From contig NW_003314332.1 in assembly GCF_000143415.4 (NCBI RefSeq), positions 647,863-711,862 on the forward strand: DNA of 64,000 nucleotides, written 5' to 3'. This document shows, in pieces, positions 45,933-56,883 of the stretch. The position numbers and the translations under genes are program-made. This DNA is from Selaginella moellendorffii (taxonomy: Eukaryota; Streptophyta; Lycopodiopsida; Selaginellales; Selaginellaceae). Under the pieces are notes generated by a model that was given only the letters and a program-made list of their open reading frames with translations, searched no databases and had not been told where the DNA came from. Every line of letters begins with the position of its first letter. Position 1 is the first letter of the stretch.

Positions 45933-47222
45933 ATGTTGTCGATGGAGCCACCGCCGATTGTTGCGAGTAGGGACATCTGTGTTGACACGAATCTCGTGAT
46001 CTACTTCGTAGACGGCGATGCGAGTCCTCAGCTGGAATCTTACCTCCGTGCATCGGTGGCCGCTGGAAGCAAGCTCTTGCTCACCAATGGCGTCTCGGGT
46101 TAGAGCTTAGTTTCTATGCTTTGATACTAAGTTTCTAGCTTTTTAGAGGAGCTGCGGCGCCTGCGCCCCACTTTCACCGGCACCTCGAGAGGTTTGACGT
46201 TCACACGATACTGTAACAGCGCACAGGAGGTAGCAGACGCTGATCGAATTCTCCCGCTGGTGCGGCAGCAAGTCCACTATAACTTTGGTGGAATGCAGGT
46301 GAGTAATGCAGGATCTTTGCAGAACTGACTTTGTTTTGATTGAATGCAGGTGACCGACTTGAGGATCGCACTTGAATCTTGCATGATCAGCAGTCGGGCT
46401 GAATATCATGGGCCTCGGACACTCTTCCTTCTGACCAACGACAAGAAATTCGCGACAAGCTTCACTGTTGGGGGTCCTGGGTTGGTCGAGGTCCTAGCCG
46501 ACCAATTGGCCGGTAACCTGTGTCCGGTGGTCTCCTTCCAGTCACTAGGCGCTGAGGCTTTCGTTCCAAGACGACGATCGCAGAAAACCACTGGCACCGC
46601 CGGTACCGGGCCTGGAAGTGGTAGAACCTCTGGTGGCAGCCCGCGGCCGCTCGGAGGCAGCAATCAGCATGGCGGCAAGGGAACTTCCGCTTCTGCTCCC
46701 AGTGTGGCATCTCCTGGACCTTCCAAGGTGTGGAAGCCGAAATCCAATTTGCTGGTGGAGCTACTTGCATGGCACAAAAGCTTGTGGATCAGCTTGAGCA
46801 GCAGGAAGCCGCTGGAAGTTCACTACTACTACTGTGACAGCAGCGCGTTTGATGCGCTCCAGCGAGGTCCGCTGCGTGCATGGAAGAAAAGCCTCGGCAA
46901 AGTCTGCTTCTTTGCACCCTTGAGTGCTGTTAGGACTGGAGCAGCATCCGGGTGGTCTCCCTACCGAAACAAGTACGGGATCGAGCTTTCAGGTTTTAAC
47001 GATGGTGGTGACGAACTTCATTGCTGCATCGGCTACTGCTCCTGACGAGAGGCCCGTGTTCCTCACTGGCAATGCCAAGTTCGCCAAACGGTTCAGGAAA
47101 GAAGCATTTCGTGAAGCCGTCTACCAGGGCTAGCAATGCCGTTCCTGATTGACGTCCGAATGATCGATGGGACGAAGGACGAGCCTCAAGTGCTGGAATT
47201 GCAGTGGTCAGGTGCGAATTAA
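45933..47222 (+). CDS. PIN-domain protein with unrecognised C-terminal domain
   Basis: Exons 45933-46098, 46147-46298 and 46350 onward keep phase. The N-terminus has all PIN nuclease landmarks: ICVDTNLVIYF (first Asp), VSEELRRL (Glu), VTDLRIALES (Asp) and LFLLTNDKKFA (T-N-D), so an Mg-dependent single-strand RNase is plausible. A Gly/Ser/Pro-rich linker (about 46580-46740) follows, then a C-terminal domain shared with the divergent neighbour. That last part is spread over three frames: the exon-3 frame stops at 47043-47045, VFLTGNAKFAKRF lies in a second frame (about 47059) and GLAMPFLIDVRM to LQWSGAN in a third (stop 47220-47222). It is either spliced in a way I could not solve or frameshifted. 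The PIN part is convincing; integrity of the whole is not. Confidence 0.6.
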
Positions 47223-48337
47223 TCAGCGCGTCCGAGAAGAATTTTGGAGCCTGTAAATTTTGAGAGACTGTCAACGCGAAACGTTACCGCGTCCTCCGTT
47301 CGATCGGGCACGGCAGTCGAACAGCTGACGGGCAAGATGGAGCTGACCGTGCTGACCGTACGGTCGTCCACGTGACCACGGTGACCGCATCGCGGCATCT
47401 CGTCAAACAGGGCTTTCAGTAAATGCCCAGTTCGGGCATATGCCGCGAGAAGAATATTCCATGAGATAACGTCTCTCTCGGGCATCTGGTGAAACAGGGC
47501 AAGCCATTCGCGGACATTGCCATCGTGGGAGAGGATGAGGTTCCAGGAGATTAGGTTTTCTCGATTCGCCACGCGATCGAAGAGCTCCCTCGCGCGATCG
47601 ATGCTCGCGCCGTGTTGCGCGAGGCCGGCGAGGATGGAATTCGCCGATAGGTCGTCTCTTTCCGGCATCCGATCGAAGATTTCCTGTGCCTGGTCGACGC
47701 GGCCGTGGTGGGAGTAAGCAGCCAGGAGCGCGTTGTAGGAAACGAGGTTGCGCTGGGGCATGGCGGTGAAGATCTGCTCGGCATCGCCAAGATTTCCAAG
47801 CCGGGCGTGTGCCGTGAGCATGGAATTCCAGGACACCAGATCTTTGTCCGGCATTCCATCGAAGAGATCTCTGGCTTCTTGGAGCTTCCCCGATCGCGAG
47901 CACGCGGGGATCAAGATATTCCAGGCCATCTCGTTCCTCTCCGGCATGCAGTGATCGAAGAAGGATTTGGCGTGGAGGATCTGGCCGGTGTGCGCGTAGG
48001 CGGCGAGCACGGAGGTCCAAGACACGACATTGGTGATAGGCATGCGATCCAGCGCGATCTTGGCGTCACTGGCGCTGCCGCGGCGGGCGTGGGTGGAGAG
48101 CACGATGTTCCAGGAGAAGAGATTGGGGTGAGGGATGTGGGAGAAGACGAGGAGCGCGCGGTCGAGATGGCCGCAGTTGCGATGCATCTCCATGACGAGA
48201 TTGCACAGGAAGACATTGTGGCGGTGATCGGAGGCAAGGATCTGAGCGTGCAGTGCCTGGCCCTGTGCCACATTCTTGGATCTGGATGCCTGCTTGAGCA
48301 GCGCCGCGTAGCGATCGCGATCCGTGTGGTCCAACAT
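47219..48337 (-). pseudogene. Truncated duplicate of the 831-aa PPR gene
   Basis: From MLDHTDRDRYAALLKQ onward it matches the first 345 codons of the PPR gene at 37529-40024 almost exactly (for example MPERNEMAWNILIPACSRSG versus MPERNEMAWNILIAACSRSG). It has small deletions (AYC missing from LILSAYCHDG, AQ missing near ALFDEMP) and then a frameshift in the next motif. Nucleotide similarity ends at about 47285, where the PIN gene's 3' end begins. Similarity at the other end stops at the start codon. A frame extends to 48430 but overlaps HGH1 exon 1 antisense, so I place the start at 48337. Confidence 0.8.
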
Positions 48338-48378
48338 AGACTTGGGAGTTTTAGGGTTCTTGGAGGAAGCTTTGAGCG

Positions 48379-49871
48379 ATGGCGGAGGAGCTGGATGAGC
48401 TCTTGATGTTCCTTTCTTCGCCAGCGCCAAACGTAAGAGTTTGTTTCCATTTCATTGCGCCTGACAAGAGCTCCTTTCGCAGCTTAGAAAGGCCGCGGTA
48501 GACATCATCGAAGGCTTGACTGGAAGCGACGAGGGGATTGCCAAGCTCAGCACCAAGCTCTCGATTCTCCTCCCGGCTCTCGTACAGCTCCTTGCTGGTA
48601 ACAAGGCAAGAAGCGGATCCATGTCTAGTGCCTAAAAGCCTGTGAATGATCTTACGTCCAGCTCGTTGCGAAGCCAGCGGCAGGAGCTCTGGTCAATCTG
48701 TCACAGGATCAGGAAGTGGGAGAGATGCTGCTTGAACTGGGAGCTGTTGCAAGCGCCATGGATCAGATAGGCAAGCAAGGCCAGGACGTGGATAAGCTCA
48801 TGGTGATGCTCCTCGTGAACTTGACGACTCTAGAGCCTGGTGCTCGGCTGCTATGCGAGGTGTGATGCTTGCTCTCCTTCGCCATCTCCAAATCTCTCTT
48901 ACAATTTTCTTGCTAGGAGGGCGATGAGAAGCTCAAAGGACTACATATGAGTCGTCTCGTGAGATTGTTCTCGCGGACCCCAGAAGAAGGTATGATAAGA
49001 AAGCTGTTCTTGTACACTACCTGTGTGTGTTGCGTAGGTGACGATGCGTACGAGCACGTTGGAGCAATTCTTGTCAACGTATCGCGAACGGACTTGGGAC
49101 GCAAGCTCATGCTGGACACCAAGCGAGGCCTCTTGAAACAGGTTTTACGCCAATGCGACTCCAAGAGTCTTGTTCGCAGGCGAGGAGTAAGTTGATGAAA
49201 AAATCTGTTTCGTTAGATAAGTTTTGCGACTTTCTCATCTTTGTTCTTCGTGCGCAGGTGATTGGCACCATCCGCAACTGTTGTTTTGAAGCTCCGTCCC
49301 ATCTGCCGAGCTTGCTTTCCCTGTCCGAGCTTCTGTGGCCATGTCTCATCCTTCCAGCCGCAGGAAGCAAGGTCTTACTCAATTGTTGCACCATTGCGGG
49401 AATTCAGCTAAGCCCTCTCTCGTCGACGTGATGCCGCAGATCTATAGCGAAGAGGAGCGATCCAAGATGCCCCCGGAGCTGGCGGTTCCATTGTCCATAG
49501 AACGCCAGGCGGAACCAGACTCCCAGATCCGTCGCGAAGCCTTGGATGCTCTCTACCTGCTCATAAAGCAGGTGAAGTGAAGCGCTAGACTTTCTAGATC
49601 CGATCCCCAGGGCTGATTTTGTGGTCGTGTACCAGGAGGCTGGATTTAGAGCGTTTTGGGAGCTCGGTGGAGCCGACGTTCTCAAGTCCGGCTACGAGAA
49701 CGAAGAAGATCCGGAAGTCATGGACAAGTACGAGCAGCTGGGGTCACTGGTAAGAACTGACACACACGCACTTCTTTTTTTCTCCCTGCATGCGCGTACG
49801 TATCAAACTCAAACACATTCTTCTACGCGTGCGCGTCACAGATCATCGCGCAGAGTGGCAGCAGCTCTTGA
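48379..49871 (+). CDS. HGH1: HGH1 homologue (armadillo-like eEF2 chaperone)
   Basis: Nine exons in phase: 48379-48432, 48483-48605, 48662-48859, 48917-48989, 49038-49186, 49258-49371, 49440-49571, 49636-49749, 49842-49871, giving 328 aa. Helical repeats (PAAGALVNLSQDQEVGEML, LMVMLLVNLTTLEPGARLL) are followed by the HGH1 signature: AILVNVSRTDLGRKLMLD, VIGTIRNCCFEAPSHL, SKMPPELAVPLSIERQ, then RREALDALYLLI. In yeast and animals HGH1 works with the TRiC/CCT chaperonin in folding elongation factor eEF2 in the cytosol. The second intron appears to use a GC donor (AAG|GCAAGA), needed to keep LLAGNK joined to LVAKPAAG. The start codon is 41 nt from that of the divergent PPR fragment, so the promoter must overlap it. 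Confidence 0.88.
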
Positions 49872-50070
49872 CCGCAGTGATCGATGATCGATTCGGTTTG
49901 ACAAATTGTTAGCGAAAGACTGGAGAAAAGTTTGTGTCAAGCACACTCACACCGGAAAAGTCCTTGAATATTCGCTCCTTCTGCACACGCCTACTAGTCA
50001 ACGGAGGTTTTTGCGTGCTTCGCTCTTCTCGTACAAAGAGAAGAAAACAAAAGCCAAAGGTTTTTATTTT

Positions 50071-50124
50071 GTGTGTGTGTGTGTGTGTGTTGTGGAGAGG
50101 TGTAGAGAGAGAGAGAGAGAGACC
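50071..50124. repeat. (TG)n and (GA)n microsatellites
   Basis: About ten GT units (50071-50090) and then GAGAGAGAGAGA (50106-50122), in the leader region of the cytochrome b5 gene. Confidence 0.95.
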
Positions 50125-50165
50125 TAAGCGCTGGGCGCGGCGTGGGTGAGAGGAATCTGGCGAAG

Positions 50166-50707
50166 ATGTCGAAGATTATGGCCTACTCCGAGCTCGCCGA
50201 GCACAACAATCGCAAGGATTGCTGGCTTCTCATCTCCGGAAAGGTATCTTGTGCCCTGATCTGCCGGATCCAATAGGGCTCCCTCGATCTGTGGAATGCC
50301 AAATTTTTCTCAACTCTCTCTCTCTCGTGGGCAGATTTACGACGTGACCAAGTTCCTAGAGGACCATCCCGGCGGCGATGAAGTCATCCTCTCCGCCACA
50401 GGTAAGTGACAACTTCCGGTGCCAAGGAGCGCGAGATCACACTTTTTCTCCTCCAGGGAAGGATGCCACGGACGATTTCGAGGACGTCGGGCACAGCAGC
50501 AGCGCTCGCGACATGATGCACAGCTATTACATTGGCGAGGTGGATTCGGCAACTCTGCCGGCCAAGCCCACATTCAAGCTGGCGACCCAGGACGCGTATA
50601 ATCCCGACAAGACCTCGCAGTTCCTCATCAAGATCTTGCAGTTCTTGGTACCCCTGGCCATCCTCGGGCTGGCGGTTGCCGTGAGATTTTTTACCAAACA
50701 ATCCTGA
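50166..50707 (+). CDS. Cytochrome b5, ER tail-anchored
   Basis: Three exons, 50166-50243, 50335-50401 and 50457-50707, give 131 aa. The heme-binding fold shows KDCWLLISGKIYDVTKFL then EDHPGGDEV with axial ligand His37, and VGHSSSARDM with the second ligand His61. A single hydrophobic C-terminal helix (about 104-126, ILQFLVPLAILGLAVAV) followed by RFFTKQS marks a tail-anchored protein of the ER. It donates electrons to desaturases, hydroxylases and P450s. Length and intron positions suit the family; nothing is abnormal. Exon 1 starts at MSKIMAYSELAEHN, the only Met codons in range. Confidence 0.94.
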
Positions 50708-51200
50708 AAGGTTTGAGCAAGTCTTCCTCCTCCTCCACATTCGTCATCGTTCGTTCTACTCTCTCTTTCTCTTTTCTCCCCAGGAAATAGGAAAGAACAA
50801 AAAAAGTTCCAGGGAAATAATTCTCCTCTCTTTTTTTTCCAGAAACCTTGCCAACCAACCAAGTGCTTAGATATTGAAATCGAAGATTGGCTTTTGCTTT
50901 GTTTCTTCGTCCCCCCAGGGCTTTATTTCTCGCGATTGACCGACCTGGAAGAAGATTAGTTCCCAGTAATGCAAGTTTAGTTTTGTTTGACAGGTAGTTG
51001 TGATTTGTTTCTAAGTCACAAACTTTGGAAGAAAAAGAGAGGAGTAGATTTAATATATAAAAGTCTTACTTTTCTCTCCGACTCCGACTCAAATAATTAC
51101 ATCATCGTCTCTTGCTCTTGATTGCTTAAAAAGTGTGCCTGTCTCTCGAGAATCCTTTTGGTTGGTCACGTCTCCTCCTAACAAAGCTGTGCTCCTCTGC

Positions 51201-52340
51201 TCATAGCTCCAGATCAAACTTTCGCTGCTTCTTTGGCACCGGGAAGTCCATGATCACGGAGCTCCCACACTTGGGACACCTGGGATCCAACTGCGAGATC
51301 ATCACGTACATGAGGCACCGCTTGCAACCAGTGAGGGTGACCTTGGCCGGTTGGCTTGGCGGAGGCGATGGAGACGACCGGGGAGACGATGCGGCGGGCG
51401 GGAGCAGGCAGAGGCACTCGGAAGAGGTGGTGGTGACGACGCTGCTGGCATCCTCCTCCTGGTTGCTCGACAGATTGAGCTTGAGGTCGAGACCACCACT
51501 CTCGCTCTCGTTCTCCCTGTCCTCCTTGTAAATCGGGTTTGGATGATCCGCATTAGCAGCAGCGTCGTCGCCGTCGTCGCCTTGCTTTTTCCTCCTCCAC
51601 AGCTGTGTGGCTTCGCCACCATTCTTTCTCTTGACCGCCGCCGCCTGCTTTCCAAGTTCGGATTGCAGTAGCTCCAGGGACATGTGACAGGAGGCTGCTG
51701 GAGGCGATCCAAACGGTGGCTCTGCGGGTGAGCAAGAGTGGCCTTCGCGAGGATCATTGCAGGTGGTCTTGCCAGTGTTCCAATTGATGAAAAAGACCGT
51801 TCCAGACTGCACAAAAAATTATCGGTTTAATCAATCGGCTCGGCCTGTTGCACCATTTCAAAAATACAGACAAAAAACAATCAAGGCACACTCAATTACC
51901 AAGAACGAATCTTGGCCAAAATGGCAAACAAAAAAACGAAGAAAGCAAAAAACAAAACAACGAGAAGGCTAAACAACAACGTGAAAAAAGCGTGAAAGAA
52001 AACATCAACTCTTTTTGCTACGATCCACCCAGAAAGAAACCGGACATACCTTCAAGTCGAGTCTTTTCTCCCATCCTTTCGGAAGCGGAACATCCTGGCC
52101 GAGCTCCAAAAAATCCGATTGTTGTTCTTCACCATCCGTTGTCATGGTAGTATTCGAAGCCGCTCGTCCACCTAGCAGGTCCAAAGTGTGGTGCCTTCCA
52201 ACGCCGGATTCATCAAAGGGCTTCCCCAGCATCATCTCCAGCAGCTTCTGATGATCATCGCCCCAAGCTCGTTTCTTGCTCATGCGAGCAATACCACCGA
52301 GCTCACCACTGCCCCACCCGACTTCCAGTGCCACAGCCAT
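51201..52340 (-). CDS. CFL1-like WW-domain protein
   Basis: Two exons, 52340-52050 and 51806-51201 (243-bp phase-0 intron), give 298 aa. The WW domain is split by the intron: PLPKGWEKRLDLK then SGTVFFINWNTGKTTCNDPR. An EAR-like motif LDLKLNLSS lies in the middle, a basic KRKNGG/WRRKKQ stretch before it, and a C-terminal paired-Cys segment CKRCLMYVMISQLDPRCPKC with VIMDFP. This matches plant CURLY FLAG LEAF1-type proteins, nuclear WW proteins that repress HD-ZIP IV factors controlling cuticle development. The role here is inferred from family. The start is the ATG at 52340 (MAVALEVGWG); the codon before is GTG. Confidence 0.85.
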
Positions 52341-52393
52341 CACCTCTCAATGCAATTTCACGAGCTCCTTCCCCCCTGACTCTATAGCAATAT

Positions 52394-52436
52394 AGCAGCA
52401 GCAGCAGCAGCAGCAGCGGCGGCGGCGACGGCGGCT
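52394..52436. repeat. (CAG)n/(CGG)n trinucleotide tract in the WW-gene leader
   Basis: About seven CAG units are followed by CGG/CGA units, 55-95 bp upstream of the WW-gene start codon. On the coding strand it reads CTG/CCG. Confidence 0.9.
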
Positions 52437-52899
52437 GCTGCAAAAAGAGTGGGAATTTACCGAGCAAACTTTAGCAGCGCAAGGAAAGAATGGAAGAAGA
52501 AGCGGCTTTACCCCGGAGAAGAAGCAAAGCAATACTAGCGGCGCAGCAGCGGCGGATGATGGATGAAGAGGTCTGTCTGTCAATGGAAGTGGTAGTAGAA
52601 GAAGAGGAGGCTTCCATTGGCATTGAATGCTGCCATCTCCTTCACGCTACGCACAGGGGCCCCAGGCTCTTAACTTCCACATTTACTGGCTTGATGGGAT
52701 GCACCTCCTCCCTCTTTCAAACATTCGTCTCGTCTCGTCTTCTTCTTCGATCCAATCTCTCCTCACTCAACTCCGCTCGCTCAACTTGACTGTGCTTCTT
52801 CGACTTGCTGCTCAGCTGAGTATGAGATAGAACTGAGTTGAGTAACCGGCCAGTCGGCTGGACCGAGCTATCTATCTATCGCAAGCCCTTCTCTCTCCC

Positions 52900-53540
52900 T
52901 GTCCCCCCCTCCCCCTGTTAGAGCTATTATATAGACTGTGCCCGGCCAAATACGATTACCGTCATCACCTTTAAGGTACTATACTAGTCTCTAGCCTGAC
53001 TTTCCTTTTATACTAATTCTATGATATGATATGAAATGATCGCATATCTATCTATATCAATACTACTGCTCCGTCCGAAACTCACCTGAGGAAAAACTTA
53101 AAACTATCCTACTACCCCTGTGATTCTCTAGCCTCTACGGGCACATATACTACTGCCCACCTTCCTTGAATCCTTACCTTACCACCGCTACCAGCGATGA
53201 TATATTAGATTCCCTCCAGTGTTCCGAGCCGACTAGACTGAACACACATGCCCCTTGGTGTTGCATGGCAAAGATCCCATCTTTCACGCTAAGAACCGGC
53301 CTGTTGTCTAAATTACCAGCGAAGGTATTAGCTGAGCATGCATGGGTGGAATTGAAATCAACAGAGGATACTTATCTGGAGGAGGCTGCACACAGTTGAT
53401 GGCACAAGTATGATTGCCAGCTGCCCCTGGCTATTGGGTTTGATGACCCTTTAGTGCTTGCCTTGAATGGCCTCTCTCCAAATTTCCAGGCGCCACTAAA
53501 TGCACACCTCTCGTCGCCGTTAGTTTAGTCATCATGTCCG
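52900..53540 (+). mobile_element. Possible copia gag fragment (weak)
   Basis: Plus-strand readings WHKYDCQLPLAIGFDDPLVL and ALNGLSPNFQAPLNAHLSS (about 53400-53520) resemble the part of Ty1/copia gag preceding the zinc knuckle (LALLNGLPxxY type). No other copia motif is present. The call is tentative. Confidence 0.25.
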
Positions 53541-56500
53541 GTAATCCGCCCGCTAATGGCTTCAATAATGCTCCTCCAAATCCCGCCCGAGCCGGGTCGG
53601 GTCGGGTCTCTCACTCGACTGCAACAACTGAAAACCAAGTCAGTGCCGGATATTTCCCTCAGACTTTGAGCAGCATTGTCTTACCTTCTTTCTACGTTGC
53701 AATCAGAACTCCGACCACCTAAATGTGTGAGGGATTTGAAAAAATCGCAAGATAAATGCACAGGGAGTAAATTCGAGTCACCTAACACAAAGGACCGGTG
53801 GCTGACAATGGCAATGGCAATTGGAAGAGATCAATCTCTCCTCTTTGTCCACAAAAATATATACCACCCAGAAAACAATGCGGCAAGCGATGCGATGCGA
53901 TGCCATGCCATGCATAGAAAAAAAGAAAGAAATGTTATCTTACTCTTTCTACGAACCTTTGAATTTGAACCTTTCAGGCTCTGTTGTTGTACTGGCCGTG
54001 TCGAATCTTTTGTTGGGAGCGGGAGAGGAAGCGGTAGGTGAATGTTTAGTTGTCTACGTGTGATTCTTCGCGCATTTATGCAATTGCAACACCTTGTGCG
54101 TCAGCTCAAGCTCATCGTCTAGTAACTTGAGCATTTTTTTCTTCGACTGCAATACGCGAGAAAGAATAAGAAGTTATAAGAAAATAAAAGTCATAAAAAG
54201 ATACACTAAGCTTGGGCATTGATGCGGTTGAATGCGCGATAGCAACCCGCAAAAGGAAAAGCAAAAAAGATATTCACGAAATCAAAGCAAGACCGAGAAA
54301 GATAAGATAATCTCCGCTCAGGCAAACTCAGGCAGTTAAAACATGTGACATGTTTAGCGCACTGCATGTCCTTTGACACCACTCAATGCAAAATAATGCC
54401 TGTGATCTCCCGATAAATCATTTTCCCAGCAGCCTATTACATGCAAAGCAGTAGTACTGCAAAGATGAAGTACACTTTCAAACCAGTCTTCCTCACTCGC
54501 CATTTGAGCCAGCCAATGCAGAAGAAAGATAAGATGGTAATAACACGGACAGAAGCTACGAACCCAGTTATCCAGGCCTAAATGTGTAGGCAAAGACTTG
54601 TGCTCCACTTTATGACAATGCAAATGCAATGCAAGAACAGACGCATCGCATCCCACCACCATGTCAATCACCAAACCCAACTCAACTCAACGTCGAGCCT
54701 CGAGGAAGAGGAAAACCAACCTGTAGTTTCGATGGATGGATGGATCACACCAGCGTCCTTCCTCTTGGCGTCATATCTGACCGTAGCAGGCATGAAGACC
54801 TCTTTTCGAAGTATAAGCTCTGCTGCTGCTGCTGCTGCTACTGCTGCCCCTAAAAGTTGTAAAGGAAATGAAAACAAAAGAGAAGTTAGTGTCGCAAAGG
54901 CATACCTTTGTTGCAAGCTTTTGAGAGCCCACGTGTGGTTTCATGGTCCGGCTACCTTTCTATTTATGAAATTCCGAAATGAAAGCCCACCTTAAGATGT
55001 CCCATATCGGAATGCCTCCATTATCTTAGACACGGACCGTCCCTTAATCCATCATATTGGCATTCAAGTTGCACCCTCCTCCACATTGTTACGGTTCCCC
55101 AATCCTAAAGCAAGCAAAAGAACCAGCAAAAGTAAGTAAATCCCGTTGTCTTAAGGGTTTGCTATTGCCAAGGACAACCAAAGCATTCATGTCTCAGCAA
55201 CATCACAGTATTCAACTCGAAAAAGATAGCCACATGCAAAGACGAAGACATTGCAAGCCATAAACACCAGCGTGGCCCCTGAACGGTGGACTTAAAAGAG
55301 GCCCACCCCTTTTCTTCGTTCATTCTAAAACAAAAGTGAAGCCTCTGAAATCTAGTACTAAAATGACATAGTGCGGGAAATCGATTCAAGTAGCCCAGAA
55401 AAGGAGGTGAAAATGAACCGACTGGGACAAGATAAAATCGGGAGAAGCAGTCTCAAAATCACGAGACAAATTGCTACTGTAGTTTCGGAAAGGCACACCT
55501 TAAGTGTTCATGCGGCATCAATTTCGCTTGCAGATACGCCTGGCACCAGGAAACAGAAATACAGGCCAACCTGAGAAGCAAGGAAAAGAGAAGAAAAGGA
55601 AACAACAGAAGCCGTATCCATACCTCATTGTCAAGCTTAACACCCCGTGGACTGGATATAAGATAAGCCGGACTTGAATGAGCGCTTTAAAGTGATGGAA
55701 ATAGGTGACTGCGTGCGAATACAGCCGAACTGACTCCACTGTGATGTTGTCTACGCAGAGTGACAGAGAGAAGTTATACTGCTTAAATTCTCTGCGGAGT
55801 TTGAAACTTACGTACACTTAGGTTGAGATACTTCTGTTCTCCACCTTGACAGAGATCCTGAAAGACACCAGAGAAATACGCATCATGCAACAAAAGCGAC
55901 TAGAAAAGCTCGTTTTCAGTCCTGACTAGAAAACTGCAAACGCTTCAATTTGAACAATGGTGGACTGAATGCAAGCAGGTACCCCTTGAATTCACGCCGG
56001 AATATCCAACGCCAGAAATTCGCGTCGATTCAAAGAGGATTTAAAGCAGCGCTGGTGCGTATTGCAGAAACTTTGAAGATGGCGGGCAACAACGGCTCAA
56101 TCAACCACAGCAACTTAATGCAACAAACAAAAAAATATGGTCGAAAAGAGAGAGAAACATAAAGAGACAGCCAATTGCATGCATCGGTGAAATGCGCAAA
56201 TCAGCGAGCTCGAGCCAATTGCGTGCAATAGTAAACCGCACAAATCAGTGAGCTCCAGCTTGCCCTCGACATCAAACAGTAGCGTTGAAATATCAGAGAT
56301 GAGCAGAAAAAGAGAAAAAAAAAATGCTTACGTCAAGGGAATGGAAGAGTCTTGCGATAACACGTACACTGGACACACCAACATAAAAGAGGCATCCGGA
56401 AACACTATGAATGCAGCCTGGCTATGGCGACAAAACAAAGGTCATACACATAAGATATATACACACACTCACATAGATAGACGAAAGCGACGACGACGTA

Positions 56501-56883
56501 CCTGCCTAAGACGAGACCCTTCTTCACTCGCCCGCATTATGCCACTGCGCGACTGCGCAGCCGGAAAAAAAGACAAGGGAATGAAAAGAAAAGAAAATTG
56601 TGGAAGAAGCGATGACATCTCGTCCCAGGGTACCTGAAATCGAGGGTGAAACCGCAGCGATAGACGCCAAACCATGATCTAGTGGCCGATCGGCGATGCA
56701 ATTCCGGAGACGACGATCCATCTCTCGCTAATCGCCCTACATTTTCCTACCAAGAACCCTAAAACCCTGTTATTTTTTCAAATGATAATAATTCCCCGGA
56801 TAGGCGTCGCTACGCCGTTGGATCGACCCCATGGATCGACGGCAGCCAAGGCGTGTGTATGAATAGTAACTTACATTCAAGCT
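53541..56883. other. 3.3-kb stretch without a recognisable gene
   Basis: I see no protein family signature on either strand. On the minus strand an ATG at 56721 opens MDRRLRNCIADRPLDHGLAS and meets a possible GT donor at about 56634; further small GT-AG intervals follow, but no convincing product emerges. A two-unit 45-bp tandem repeat sits at 56171-56259 (CCAATTGC...CAAATCAG...GAGCTC). It could be a non-coding transcript, long UTR introns or decayed DNA. Confidence 0.4.

Noticed and set aside
48338-48430. N-terminal extension of the PPR fragment (MALAKKGTSRAHPAPPP)
   Set aside because: It is antisense to HGH1 exon 1 and has no counterpart in the full-length PPR gene.
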